Both the position numbers and the translations under genes were made by a program. From positions 737,758 through 801,757 of the forward strand of contig NZ_CTDZ01000009.1 in assembly GCF_001375555.1 (NCBI RefSeq): a stretch of DNA of 64,000 bases. Direction: 5' to 3'. The DNA comes from Numidum massiliense. Its GTDB lineage: Bacteria > Bacillota > Bacilli > Thermoactinomycetales > Novibacillaceae. The notes below the pieces were generated by a model. It made no database searches, was not told where the DNA came from, and worked only from the letters and a program-made list of their open reading frames with translations. Numbering within the stretch: position 1 is the first letter of the stretch; each line of letters starts with the position of its first letter. Positions 33,916-43,020 of the stretch are shown here, one piece after another.

Positions 33916-35829
33916 TTAAATGTGCGTCATTTGCCGTAAATACGTCCGGCGGCTTAACATGAAATATACGAGTTGCATCACAAAGTAAATACCGAAAACG
34001 ACTGTCCCGTAATACCAAACGTCGATCCCCAAAATATTTCCGAGCACTTTTAGCGCGAAGCTAGCGTGTAGTGCTCCGATCAGAAAAGGTAAGAAGAACA
34101 TAAGGCTAATTTGCGTTGTCGCGATTTTATTCATTTCTCGTGCGCTTACGCCGATCCGTGCCAACGCTTTATATAGGTCGTGGTCTTCTTGCAGTTCCGT
34201 AAACAGTTTGAAGTATAGAAAGCTGCCAGCAGCAATAAAGAACAGCAAACTTATGAACAAGCCGATAAACAAGAGCAGTGCCGCCCCTTCTTTTTTCTGC
34301 AAATAGTTGCCAACTCTTGAGCTAAGGATGACGTTTTGCGGAAGAGTCTTCTTTAACTGTTGAATTGCCTGCTCGCTATTTTCCCAGTTGCTCAGCTCGT
34401 AACCGTAGTAAGTGATCATTTTGTTATTTGCGACGAAGGGCCGCATCGCTTCATAATCGTCGTCGTTCACAACGAGCAATTCCATAGAGGAGAGCGAGGG
34501 GACGACCGAAGCGTCGCGTTGATTGAGGACAGGTATATGGCGTCGCTCGCCGACGTTTAGCGAAAACGTTTGTTCGCCGATCGATACATTTAGGTCCACT
34601 GCTTTTTTTTGTTCTATCTTCTCAAGCTCGGGATAAGGAGTAACGATGATCGCTTCGTTTTTTTCTAACATCAGAGGATCGACACGTGCCATTTTGTTCG
34701 CACGCTCATTGTAATGCGCCGCCGGAATGAGAAACAACGGCTGATCTTCTCCTTCGACAGAGACGAGCCAGCCACTCACTTTATCTTGATCGGCGATGCG
34801 AAACCTCTGTTCCGAGAGGAACGGTTCAACCGTTCGCGAGACAGACTCGTTAGGCGGCACTTGTCCACTTTCGACAATGCTAAACGTATGCGGATAGCGA
34901 AGCACGGTGGAGTCCTTCATCCCTTGGTAATAAATGTAGAACGCCCCTGACGCCGTCAAGACGACGGCGGCCAATACAGTTACGGCATAAAACGTGCGCG
35001 CATTGTCTTTTAAGCGAAAAACGAGTTGCGAAATAACGAGTAAATTCGTCCGCTTATAATAAACGGCAGGTAAGCGCGTCAGCTTCTGCAAAACAGCGAT
35101 ACTGCTCTGTGTGAAAAAATAGTACGTCCCAATGAGGACGAGGATCAAAATCGGAGTCATGACGATTTGGTCCCCGCGATTCCAAGCTAAATAATAGCCG
35201 GCAGCGAGACAGACGACGGCCATCATGCCAAGCCAAACGGAATAGGCCGGTAACGTCTTCGGTTTTTTGGCTGCTTGAAACAACTCGACGATCTCGCTTT
35301 TACCCACTTGAAACAAGCTGACCGCCGTCAACAGTTCAAACAGGATAAAAAAACTAACGAACGTAACAAATACGGCTTGTGGTGCGATGACGAATGGCAG
35401 TGGGGCACTCACTCCTAATAAAAGGCCAATGGCCATAAAAAACAGTTTGGACAGCAACATGCCTGCCAACAAGCCGCTGCCGATGGCTAAGAGTGAAATA
35501 ACCGTATTTTCGTACAGCACAAGTCGGTGAACTTGTCTTTTCGTCATCCCAAATAAAAAGAGGAGCCCGAATTCCTTTTTGCGAGACTTTAAGAAGGCGC
35601 TGTTGGAATACAGAACGAAAAAAAACGAAAAAATAATGATGATGACTTCGCAGAAAATCAATTGCTTGCGAATATGATCGGCAACCCCGCCGTTTGCGAT
35701 GTCGGGATGAAAAACAAATAGGGCGAAAATAAAATAGATCGTCACGGCGAACGAACTACTCAAGTAGTATGCCGTGTACCGCTGCCAGTTGCCCCGAATA
35801 TTACTAAGCGCGAACGTGCGAAAATTCAC
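33916..35829 (-). CDS. bceB: BceB-type ABC permease
   Basis: 637 residues with ten hydrophobic segments of the FtsX/MacB type. A ~200-residue extracellular domain sits between TM7 and TM8 (from about YYQGMKDSTVLRYPHTF to LQKKEGAALLLF). This is the hallmark of peptide-antibiotic detoxification permeases (BceB/PsdB/YxdM), which both relieve and report bacitracin-like drugs. It overlaps bceA by 26 nt. The exact antibiotic is not predictable. Confidence 0.87.
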   Translation of the reverse strand: MNFRTFALSNIRGNWQRYTAYYLSSSFAVTIYFIFALFVFHPDIANGGVADHIRKQLIFCEVIIIIFSFFFVLYSNSAFLKSRKKEFGLLFLFGMTKRQVHRLVLYENTVISLLAIGSGLLAGMLLSKLFFMAIGLLLGVSAPLPFVIAPQAVFVTFVSFFILFELLTAVSLFQVGKSEIVELFQAAKKPKTLPAYSVWLGMMAVVCLAAGYYLAWNRGDQIVMTPILILVLIGTYYFFTQSSIAVLQKLTRLPAVYYKRTNLLVISQLVFRLKDNARTFYAVTVLAAVVLTASGAFYIYYQGMKDSTVLRYPHTFSIVESGQVPPNESVSRTVEPFLSEQRFRIADQDKVSGWLVSVEGEDQPLFLIPAAHYNERANKMARVDPLMLEKNEAIIVTPYPELEKIEQKKAVDLNVSIGEQTFSLNVGERRHIPVLNQRDASVVPSLSSMELLVVNDDDYEAMRPFVANNKMITYYGYELSNWENSEQAIQQLKKTLPQNVILSSRVGNYLQKKEGAALLLFIGLFISLLFFIAAGSFLYFKLFTELQEDHDLYKALARIGVSAREMNKIATTQISLMFFLPFLIGALHASFALKVLGNILGIDVWYYGTVVFGIYFVMQLVYFMLSRRTYLRQMTHI

Positions 35830-36583
35830 TGTGATCCCCCCCTAACAGAGCCAGACTGTCCAGAATGTGCTCTAAAAACGCTTGTCGTTTTCCTCCCTTG
35901 CGAATTTCCGCAAAAAAAGAGCCATCTTTAATAAACACGATACGTTCACAAAAACTTGCCGCAAACGGGTCGTGCGTCACCATTAAAATCGTGGTACGCT
36001 GTTTTTTATTCAAGTTTTTTAGCGCCTCCATTAAGTCTTTCGACGACTTCGAGTCGAGGTTACCGGTCGGTTCATCTGCTAGCACGATCGACGGTTCGTG
36101 AATAATCGCGCGCGCGGCGGCGGTCCGCTGCTGTTGACCGCCAGAAACTTCGTACGTCCGTTTATTCAATATGGATTCGATGTCCAGTAGCCTAGCCACA
36201 TATGTTACTCGCCGTTCAATCTCGCGTACCTTCATGTTATCTAAGACGAGCGGCAGGACGATGTTTTCCTTGATCGACAGCGTGTCCAACAGGTTGAAGT
36301 CTTGGAAGATGAAACCTAATTGGCGGCGTCTAAACAATGCGAGATCCTTTTCCGGCAATTGCAGCAGGTCGACCCCGTTAATTTCGACTGTGCCCGCTGT
36401 CGGTTGGGCGATCGTCGCTAATAGGTTCAGAAGCGTCGTCTTGCCGCTGCCTGACGGGCCCATGACGCCGACGAATTCGCCGGCGTCAACCGAGATGGAA
36501 AGGTCGTTTAGCGCCTTGTGGATCCCGCCCCCTTTTTTTGATCCGTACACTTTCTGTAGTGATTCAGCGCGTAAAACTGTCAT
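35804..36583 (-). CDS. bceA: BceA-type ABC ATPase
   Basis: 259 residues. Walker A is MGPSGSGKTTLL, signature VSGGQQQRTAAARA, Walker B IVLADEPTGNLDSKSS and H-loop MVTHDPFAA. It matches MacB/LolD-type ATPases that drive BceB. It lies downstream of an intergenic BceR-type operator and is co-translated with bceB. Confidence 0.9.
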   Translation of the reverse strand: MTVLRAESLQKVYGSKKGGGIHKALNDLSISVDAGEFVGVMGPSGSGKTTLLNLLATIAQPTAGTVEINGVDLLQLPEKDLALFRRRQLGFIFQDFNLLDTLSIKENIVLPLVLDNMKVREIERRVTYVARLLDIESILNKRTYEVSGGQQQRTAAARAIIHEPSIVLADEPTGNLDSKSSKDLMEALKNLNKKQRTTILMVTHDPFAASFCERIVFIKDGSFFAEIRKGGKRQAFLEHILDSLALLGGDHSEFSHVRA

Positions 36584-36705
36584 CTGTCTGTTTCCCCCTT
36601 AAGCTTGCGATACGGTTCACACGGTGTGTTCACCAGCTTACTTTTACAATAACGGATGTCGGGAAAGTGTGGTATCGATTTACCTTTCGTTTGGACGATC
36701 CAAGC

Positions 36706-36719
36706 TTACAGTTTTGTCA
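36706..36719. promoter_or_regulatory. BceR-type operator upstream of bceAB
   Basis: TTACAGTTTTGTCA fits the TNACA-N4-TGTNA pattern bound by BceR-like regulators. It lies 123 bp upstream of bceA and downstream of the bceRS genes. The rest of the 329-bp gap shows no gene. Confidence 0.65.
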
Positions 36720-36912
36720 CCTTACGCAGTTGGTCTTACGTGGTCAATACCGTTTTTTTACGATACTTGAAAGTCGCTCACCGCTACTCGCTTGTTCTTG
36801 CCGAGCTCCTTACGTCATTATTCGAGTGTTGCAACTGACGAGGCGACGGTGCTCGGGGAGCTCACGATGACATCGTTCCTAGCAGAGAGCACTTAGTATC
36901 ACAATTTGGGTG

Positions 36913-38121
36913 TTACATCTGATGCAAGTGGCGGTGTCCGGGAAAGGTAACGGTAACAGTCGTTCCTACACCGACTTCTGATTGAATGTCTAGCTGATGA
37001 TCCAACCGCTCACACAGTTGTTTCGCCAAGTACAGACCCATCCCTGTCGATTCCGCATAGCGCCGCCCATTTTCCCCGGTAAAAAAAGGGTCGAACAGAC
37101 GTGGCACATCTTGTGGTGGGATGCCGACCCCTTCGTCTTTTAGGCGCACATGCCAACCAATGGCATCTCTGTACACATCGATCCAGAGAGTCTTGCTGGC
37201 TTGCTCGCGTTTGGAATATTTAATCGCATTCGTCAGAAGCTGACGAAAGACGAGGCGAATCCATTTCGCATCCGTCTGTACGACGGCTGTTTCTTGTGGT
37301 GCCTGCAGTTTCGGAAATACTGACTGGCGGATACACGCTTTTTTATATTCGTTGACGACTGCCCGCAACGTCTCGACGAGGTCGATCGACTCCGCTTTCA
37401 CGTCGAAGGAAAAGGAGTCTAGCCGCGCCGTGTTCAGCATCATATCTAACCCGTGAGCCAACTTCTCTTTTTCTTCTGCGATACTGTTGAAAGTAACCGT
37501 CATTTCTTCCGTCGATGGGACGTCCTTCGTTTGCTGTAAGAGCAGGTCGATCACAGCGACAGGGGTTTTCATTTGATGTACCCACTGGTTGACGAACGTG
37601 AGGTGTCGTTGCTGCTCGTTACGTAATTGAACCAGTTCTTTTGTATAATGGCGGTACTGCTTGGCTAGGATTGCTTGGTAGGCGCGTTGTTCTGCTGTTA
37701 CGGCGCCTTGTAACACTAAGGTGTCATCGAGCGTCCCCGTTTTTTGCAACAGCTGATTCATCTGTTTATACAGATGGCGCTGCCTACCGTAGTCGACGAG
37801 GAAATACACGCATAACACGGCTGCCGATAACAGCAGTAAATAAGATACATTTTCTATGCGCAATGCGGTGCCGTTTTCCAGTAACCCGAGTTGGACGACG
37901 AGCAGTGTCAACGCGACGCTAACACTATAGGCGACGATGTAACGGATGCGATCTTTGAAAAACGTCGTAAGGCGCAGCGAATGCATGTGTCGCTGTGCCA
38001 TCTGCTCTGGACGTTCCATCTGTAGCTTCTGCTTAGGTTGCTCGGTCTGTTCCGGCTTCACCTTAGTTGGATTGTTCTCTGACAGCTTCTCCTGTGATAG
38101 CTTCCCCTGTGGCGGTGTCAT
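36913..38121 (-). CDS. bceS: BceS-type intramembrane-sensing histidine kinase
   Basis: 402 residues, longer than usual by an N-terminal ~50-residue Q/E/K/P-rich cytoplasmic tract. Two closely spaced membrane helices (YIVAYSVSVALTLLVVQLGL and SYLLLLSAAVLCVYFLV) with almost no outer loop are diagnostic. The kinase shows WVHQMKTPVAVIDLL (His phosphoacceptor), FRQLLTNAIKYSK and GMGLYLAKQL. These kinases sense drug flux through the BceAB transporter. Overlaps bceR by 4 nt. Confidence 0.88.
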   Translation of the reverse strand: MTPPQGKLSQEKLSENNPTKVKPEQTEQPKQKLQMERPEQMAQRHMHSLRLTTFFKDRIRYIVAYSVSVALTLLVVQLGLLENGTALRIENVSYLLLLSAAVLCVYFLVDYGRQRHLYKQMNQLLQKTGTLDDTLVLQGAVTAEQRAYQAILAKQYRHYTKELVQLRNEQQRHLTFVNQWVHQMKTPVAVIDLLLQQTKDVPSTEEMTVTFNSIAEEKEKLAHGLDMMLNTARLDSFSFDVKAESIDLVETLRAVVNEYKKACIRQSVFPKLQAPQETAVVQTDAKWIRLVFRQLLTNAIKYSKREQASKTLWIDVYRDAIGWHVRLKDEGVGIPPQDVPRLFDPFFTGENGRRYAESTGMGLYLAKQLCERLDHQLDIQSEVGVGTTVTVTFPGHRHLHQM

Positions 38122-38825
38122 TCGCTACTCCCCCCGCTGTACACGAGACGGTAACCGGCACCGCGTTTCGTTTCGATGGCGTGATGAGCGCCTAACTGGG
38201 CTAATTTTTTTCTAACGCGGGCGACATTTACCGATAGTGTGTTGTCGTCGACAAAATCGATCGCGTCCCACAGTGTCTCTAGCAATGTGTCCCGGGGGAC
38301 GTAACTGTTGACACGTTGTGCTAAGCAATCCAATAGGAGGAACTCTTTTTTACTTAATTCTAATCGTTTCCCGTCCCACTCCATTGCGTGTTCGCCGCGC
38401 AGTAAGTAAAGGCCGCCGACGTCGTATACGTCGCGGGTCGTTGCGGCGTGTCCGGCGTACTCGCCATACGTCCGCCTTAGCACGCTTTTAATTTTTGCTA
38501 GCACGACTTCAAAGTGAAACGGCTTCGTGATGTAGTCATCGCCGCCGTTTTCGATCGCCATCACTTGATCCATCTCCCCCGCCCGCGCAGAAATAAACAC
38601 GATCGGCACGTTAGAAATGGTACGGATTTGTCTGCACCAATAAAAGCCGTCATAACGTGGCAAGTTGATGTCTAGCAGGACGACATGAGGTTCGGCGCTC
38701 CTAACTTCTTCTTTTATACAGCTGTAATCAGTAGCAGTCACGACATCATAGCCGTATTTTTGCAAAAATTGCTTGAGAATCGTACGGATTTTTTCATCGT
38801 CTTCTACGAGAAAAATGCGGTACAC
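38118..38825 (-). CDS. bceR: BceR-type OmpR-family response regulator
   Basis: 235 residues. The receiver has LVEDDEKIR, phosphoacceptor in VVLLDINLPRYDGFYWCRQIR (a BceR-like block), FISARAGEMD and YITKPFHFEVVLAKI. The DNA-binding domain has LSKKEFLLLDCL and VNVARVRKKLAQLG. It should activate bceAB via the site at 36706. Confidence 0.9.
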   Translation of the reverse strand: MYRIFLVEDDEKIRTILKQFLQKYGYDVVTATDYSCIKEEVRSAEPHVVLLDINLPRYDGFYWCRQIRTISNVPIVFISARAGEMDQVMAIENGGDDYITKPFHFEVVLAKIKSVLRRTYGEYAGHAATTRDVYDVGGLYLLRGEHAMEWDGKRLELSKKEFLLLDCLAQRVNSYVPRDTLLETLWDAIDFVDDNTLSVNVARVRKKLAQLGAHHAIETKRGAGYRLVYSGGSSE

Positions 38826-39030
38826 GTCTTTTTGCCTCCTAATTACGTATGGTCAAGGACGCTCTTGTTCTTGCTTTCGTCATCTTACTTCCGTTCTCTT
38901 CATTCGTCATCTTGCTTTCGTTCTCTTATTGTACATCTTTAGAGTTCAAAGGGATGATGTTTTTTCTACTCGTACGATGTGTCATAATATAGGTATCACG
39001 CTTAAAAGAACATGCAAGGGGGATTACGGA

Positions 39031-40032
39031 GTGAAAAAAATCGTTAACCGCCCGGAAGATGTCGTCCAAGAAATGTTAGCGGGGTTAGTGGAGGCAAACC
39101 GGAAGCAGTTGCGGCTGATCGAAGGTACCGGGGTGATCGTCCGCGCCGATGCCCCCGTAAAAGGAAAAGTCGGCCTCGTCAGTGGCGGAGGTAGCGGTCA
39201 CGAGCCGGCACACGCTGGTTTCGTTGGCAAAGGGATGCTCGATGCCGCCGTCGCTGGCGCCGTCTTTACTTCGCCGACGCCGGACCAAATCCTTGAAGCG
39301 ATTAAGGCGGTCGACAGTGGCGAAGGTGTCCTCTGTATCGTCAAAAACTACACTGGCGATGTGCTAAATTTTGAAATGGCCGCAGAATTAGCCGCAGCGG
39401 AGGGAATCGAGGTCACACAAGTCGTTGTGAACGACGATGTCGCCGTCGAAGACTCCACCCATACGACAGGGCGGCGCGGCATTGCCGGCACCGTATTCGT
39501 GCACAAAATCGCCGGGGCTGCCGCTGAAGCAGGGGCGTCGTTACAAGAAGTGACCGCCGCCGCGGAAACCGTAATTGCCAACGTGCGCAGTATGGGGGTC
39601 GCTTTGACACCGTGTACACTGCCCGAAGCAGGGAAACCTGGTTTTCAACTAGGAGACAACGAGATCGAAATCGGGATCGGCATCCACGGCGAACCCGGTG
39701 TCGAACGCACACACGTACAGACGGCAGCTGAATTGACACAGACTCTCGCCGCGCGCGTACTCGTCGACTTGCCATTTGCGGCACACGATCGGGTTGCGGT
39801 GATGGTTAACGGGATGGGGGCGACACCGCTCATGGAACTGCACATCGTCAACAACGAATTGCAGCAACTGCTCAAAGAGCGGGAAATAGACGTCGTCGAC
39901 ACGTGGGTCGGCGAATACATGACGTCGCTAGAAATGGCTGGTTGCTCGATTACGCTGTTAAAACTGACACCAGACTTAGAGAAATGGTTACTCGCGCCTG
40001 CGGATACAGATGCTTTTACGCGTATCGGTTAA
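39031..40032 (+). CDS. dhaK: Dihydroxyacetone kinase subunit DhaK
   Basis: 333 residues from a GTG with AAGGGGGA. It shows LVSGGGSGHEPAHAGFVGKGMLD, NYTGDVLNFEMAAE and IGIGIHGEPG, where the His covalently binds dihydroxyacetone. It heads a dhaK-dhaL-dhaM run, so the PTS-dependent kinase is complete. No dhaR activator or glycerol dehydrogenase is nearby. Confidence 0.94.
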   Translation: MKKIVNRPEDVVQEMLAGLVEANRKQLRLIEGTGVIVRADAPVKGKVGLVSGGGSGHEPAHAGFVGKGMLDAAVAGAVFTSPTPDQILEAIKAVDSGEGVLCIVKNYTGDVLNFEMAAELAAAEGIEVTQVVVNDDVAVEDSTHTTGRRGIAGTVFVHKIAGAAAEAGASLQEVTAAAETVIANVRSMGVALTPCTLPEAGKPGFQLGDNEIEIGIGIHGEPGVERTHVQTAAELTQTLAARVLVDLPFAAHDRVAVMVNGMGATPLMELHIVNNELQQLLKEREIDVVDTWVGEYMTSLEMAGCSITLLKLTPDLEKWLLAPADTDAFTRIG

Positions 40033-40096
40033 GGTAGGCAAAAAGTTGATGTGATTGATTTTAACGTATATAACGTAAGGCAGGAGGAAAAGGGCA

Positions 40097-40720
40097 ATGG
40101 ATGTGACACAAACAGTCGCTTGGCTCCAGCATTACGCTGACGTCATCGCCGAGAACAAAACGTATTTGACCGAGCTCGACGCGGCGATCGGCGACGGGGA
40201 CCACGGTGCGAACATGGCGCGGGGCTGGCAAGCAGCGAAAGAAGCACTCGACGGGTTTGAAGGGGACATCGGGCAATGTTTCATGCTCGTCAGTAAGACG
40301 CTCATCGCCAAAGTCGGTGGGGCGTCGGGGCCGTTGTACGGGACGGTTTTCTTGCGCATGGGCATTGCCTGTAAAGGGAAGCAGTCGATTGCGCGGGAAG
40401 ACTGGCCCGGGCTACTCAAAGCGGCGTGTGAAGGGATTCAGCAGCGCGGCAAAGTGACGGGTGGCGAAAAAACAATGTTCGATGTGTGGAAACCGTTGCT
40501 CGATGCGGTGGAGGCGCCCGACGCATCCGATGCTGCGGATGACGTATCGCTCGCGCAGTTGATGCGTGAAACGGCGGAAGCTAGAGCGGAAGAGACGAAA
40601 AACTTGCGTGCCACAAAAGGGCGCGCGGCATACGTCGGCGAGCGCAGCGTCGGACATCCAGACCCAGGCGCCGTGTCGACGAGCCTACTATTCAAAAGCT
40701 TGCACGAGACGCTCCGTTAG
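40097..40720 (+). CDS. dhaL: Dihydroxyacetone kinase ADP-binding subunit DhaL
   Basis: 207 residues. The ADP/Mg-binding DAAIGDGDHGANMARG block and the VGGASGPLYGT and GRAAYVGERSVGHPDPGA blocks are characteristic. DhaL holds ADP as a fixed cofactor rephosphorylated by DhaM and phosphorylates substrate on DhaK. Good AGGAGG RBS, 64 nt after dhaK. Confidence 0.94.
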   Translation: MDVTQTVAWLQHYADVIAENKTYLTELDAAIGDGDHGANMARGWQAAKEALDGFEGDIGQCFMLVSKTLIAKVGGASGPLYGTVFLRMGIACKGKQSIAREDWPGLLKAACEGIQQRGKVTGGEKTMFDVWKPLLDAVEAPDASDAADDVSLAQLMRETAEARAEETKNLRATKGRAAYVGERSVGHPDPGAVSTSLLFKSLHETLR

Positions 40721-40869
40721 TCGGAACAGAAGCCTAAGAATGTAACAACAGTACCTTAAGAGTACCTCAAGAGCACCGCAACAGGATCTTAACGGGCCTT
40801 AATCGAACGTCAATTGAACCTCAGTATCTCGGTTAGGCCCTCAGTCGCAAGGTTTCAGAGGAGGATTTC

Positions 40870-41358
40870 ATGACAGCAGCAAACGACACAGCTACCCGGG
40901 ACATGGCAACGGATCAAGCGACAGGTCAAGCAACAGAAGGGGCTAGTCGTGAACAGCAACAACAGCGGCGCCAAGCGGCACTCGTGCTCGTTTCCCACAG
41001 TGAACAACTAGCGACGGGCTTACAGGCGCTCATTAAAGAAATGGCGACAGACGTCACCGTGTTAACGGCCGCGGGTGACGGGGAGGGTGGTTTAGGCACA
41101 CAAGTAGACGCGATCGAGGAAGCGATTCGCGCGACAGAGGCGGCACACGTCCTGCTCTTTTTTGACTTAGGCAGTGCGCTCATGAATGCCGAAATGGCTA
41201 CAGAAATGCTAGCTGGAGAAGCGGTCGACGTGACGATTGTCGATGCGCCCCTCGTCGAAGGTGCATTTGCGGCGGCGATGGCCCTGCAAACGGGAAGAGA
41301 CGCCGAGGAAGCCGTGCGCGCTGCTGAGAAGGCGCGGCGCGAACCGAAAGTGCTATGA
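40870..41358 (+). CDS. dhaM: PTS-linked dihydroxyacetone kinase phosphotransferase DhaM (EIIA-Man type)
   Basis: 162 residues. An EIIA-Man-like domain begins at about residue 38 with LVLVSHSEQLATGLQALI (phosphorylatable His) and GEGGLGTQVDAIEEAI. It takes phosphate from HPr to regenerate ADP on DhaL. The first ~37 residues are an added A/T/D/Q-rich tract (TATRDMATDQATGQAT), unlike normal DhaM, which starts close to the His motif. Single EIIA domain only, as in Gram-positives. Confidence 0.87.
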   Translation: MTAANDTATRDMATDQATGQATEGASREQQQQRRQAALVLVSHSEQLATGLQALIKEMATDVTVLTAAGDGEGGLGTQVDAIEEAIRATEAAHVLLFFDLGSALMNAEMATEMLAGEAVDVTIVDAPLVEGAFAAAMALQTGRDAEEAVRAAEKARREPKVL

Positions 41359-41490
41359 ACTGTTGGTAAAAATTGTGCCGCCTCACAGTTCACAGTTTCT
41401 ATCGTAAAATGGGTGGCTGAGGAAGGGGCTGCAAGGTCCGTTTCGGAATGATGAATCGTGGCTGGCAGTCCCATCGTGGCACAAATGGTG

Positions 41491-41572
41491 GGTACTCGTT
41501 GCATGTTACTGGGTACTCGTCGCATGTTATTAGGTACTCGTGCATGTTACTGGGTTCTCGTCACATGTTACG
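41491..41572. repeat. 21-bp tandem repeat, 4 imperfect copies
   Basis: Units start GGTACTCGT and end GCATGTTACTG (variants in each) with lengths 21, 21, 20 and about 20. They fill much of the dhaM to 41694 gap. Confidence 0.9.
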
Positions 41573-41693
41573 TTGTGGGGCGGAATCGTGGCTACCCGTC
41601 GTATACTCCTTAGTGGGAAGCAAATTTATTGTCTTGTGCGGTTTTTGCGGCTATTATATTATTAGGGTAAAGTCGCGAGTGGGGTGACGACAT

Positions 41694-42023
41694 ATGCGAG
41701 AAGCGCCGTACGCATGGCAATTCGATGCGCGGCTCGACCTAGAGCGGCCCGTGTTGCACGTCCCTGATGACGAGTTAACGGAAGCGGATCGGCAGGCGTT
41801 CGCTGCGATGTGCCAACAAGTGTGCGCGAAGATTCCCGAGCGGATCAAAACACTTGAACAGGAGTACATGGAACGATTTACCCGTTTGGAAGACGTGGAA
41901 CAAGACGCGGAGTTTCACGAGCTGTTAGATGAGATGAACGAAATATCAGGTTGCATTAGTGAACTGAACGTGTTGTATTTGCAGCTCGAGGGTAAATATT
42001 TAACCTCGTATGTCCATGCGTAA
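41694..42023 (+). CDS. Hypothetical acidic protein (109 aa)
   Basis: Begins MREAPYAWQFDARLDLERPV after GGGGTGA. It is acidic and helical, with a likely coiled coil at residues 45-100 (EQEYMERFTRLEDVEQDAEF...). No signal or membrane segment, no motif I recognise. It is preceded by a repeat array and a TATATT -10-like sequence and followed by an RNA-like locus. Confidence 0.65.
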   Translation: MREAPYAWQFDARLDLERPVLHVPDDELTEADRQAFAAMCQQVCAKIPERIKTLEQEYMERFTRLEDVEQDAEFHELLDEMNEISGCISELNVLYLQLEGKYLTSYVHA

Positions 42024-42065
42024 CTGCATAAGTGACTGGCAAGGGCACGCAGGCGTCATTTTATC

Positions 42066-42094
42066 TTGAATGATGCGTGGGACGGTTGTATAAT
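42066..42094 (+). promoter_or_regulatory. Sigma-A promoter reading into a structured region
   Basis: -35 TTGAAT, exactly 17-bp spacer, -10 TATAAT. No convincing protein gene follows for ~490 nt; instead strong RNA secondary structures and a terminator do. Confidence 0.75.
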
Positions 42095-42277
42095 AATAGT
42101 GAGATATGAGTATATTAATAAAGGCTACCAGTGCTGGAACACTGGCAGCCTAGTAATAAACGGGTTCCCTGTAAAGGGGATCGGCCTGATGTGGTAAATT
42201 AACATAATCCACCCAATTGAGCCTCCCTTCATTAGGGAGTGCCGATCCACCGTTGAGGTTACCCGCCTATTGGACGT

Positions 42278-42286
42278 ATTATAGCA
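42278..42286 (-). promoter_or_regulatory. Minus-strand extended -10 facing the plus-strand promoter
   Basis: On the minus strand the sequence is TGC-TATAAT. A transcript from here would run ~150 nt to the GGCTGCCAGTG hairpin (42123-42150) followed by TTTATTAAT, overlapping the plus-strand RNA completely. Confidence 0.5.
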
Positions 42287-42362
42287 TATTTGACAATTGT
42301 GCGGACATTATTTTGCACTTTAACCAAATAAAAAAGGGAATGCACTATGCACTTATATTAGT

Positions 42363-42397
42363 AAAAAAACCGCTTGGTACATTTAGAGCGGTTTTTT
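42363..42397. terminator. Terminator downstream of the structured region
   Basis: 9-bp stem AAAAACCGC / GCGGTTTTT with a 14-nt loop and T-tracts on both strands. Confidence 0.88.
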
Positions 42398-42587
42398 GCT
42401 GCTCATTTTAATTAAAAACATATGTTCGCTGACAAGAATGCACACCATCTATATGGTATAACCTAACTATATACGTTGGCCGACCTTCCATTTCTAGCGA
42501 ATGTTTGCTAAATTAGAGAGAGTAATTAGCCATTGCTAACATAGTTTACATAATAATCCATGACATAGGCTTGCACACCATTAATAA

Positions 42588-43020
42588 ATGTTCATGGCAC
42601 ATAACCGGTTACACATAATCGATGAACACGTCCATGACACATACGCGCTTGGAGAACAAGCAGAAGCGGCGTTCAGAGATAATAAGTTGGAAGACTATCA
42701 AACGTTTACCCAACTTTATGGGTTACAATTGTTGAAAGGTAAAGACACCAGAACCAGAAACAAAGGTACATATCGCGACCGTGCAAGGGATGATGCGGCG
42801 CATTTTTTACAGTGAGAAAGGGGAAGATACGCCGCCCGTTGACCGCTACGATTGTATCATTGTCGACGAGGCGCACCGAGGCTACACGTTAGAGTTAGAC
42901 CGCGAATACGTCAGTAAATATCGGCAAGTCCTCGATTACTTCGATGCCGCACGCATCGGCTTAATCGCGACGCCCGCGTGCCATACGACAGAAATATTCG
43001 GCAAACCGGTGTATACTTAG
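42588..43020 (+). pseudogene. Relic of a type I restriction enzyme R subunit (hsdR)
   Basis: Two fragments in different frames match the HsdR helicase region: NRLHIIDEHVHDTYALGEQAEAAFR ... YQTFTQLYGLQLL (42588-42750 frame), then VQGMMRRIFYSEKGEDTPPV, the DEAD-box segment DCIIVDEAHRG and ARIGLIATPACHTTEIFGKPVY in another frame. Here ATVQGMMRRIFYS continues across the frameshift. It ends abruptly at a stop. No hsdM or hsdS is present. It is clearly non-functional. Confidence 0.8.

Larger units (their letters stand above)
42101..42397 (+). ncRNA. Candidate structured non-coding RNA
   Basis: From the predicted start to the terminator at 42363-42397 the sequence can fold into nested stems. These are GGCT-A-CCAGTG pairing with CACTGG-C-AGCC, an outer CGGGT/ACCCG, then GATCGGC/GCCGATC enclosing GTGG/CCAC and CTCCCT/AGGGAG hairpins. 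No known RNA family was recognised. The opposite strand also carries a promoter-like element (42278-42286) and can use the first hairpin as a terminator, so an antisense pair is possible. Confidence 0.45.

Noticed and set aside
36538-36870. 110-codon plus-strand ORF in the bceAB promoter region
   Set aside because: It starts inside bceA antisense, covers the BceR-type site and resembles no protein.
41491-41572. Possible CRISPR array
   Set aside because: Units are contiguous with no spacers and no cas genes are present; it is a plain tandem repeat.
41448-41687. 79-codon plus-strand ORF over the 21-bp repeats
   Set aside because: It is produced by the repeat array, has repetitive sequence and no convincing RBS.
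42217-42411. 64-codon plus-strand ORF in the structured RNA region
   Set aside because: It runs through the terminator hairpin and has no family features.
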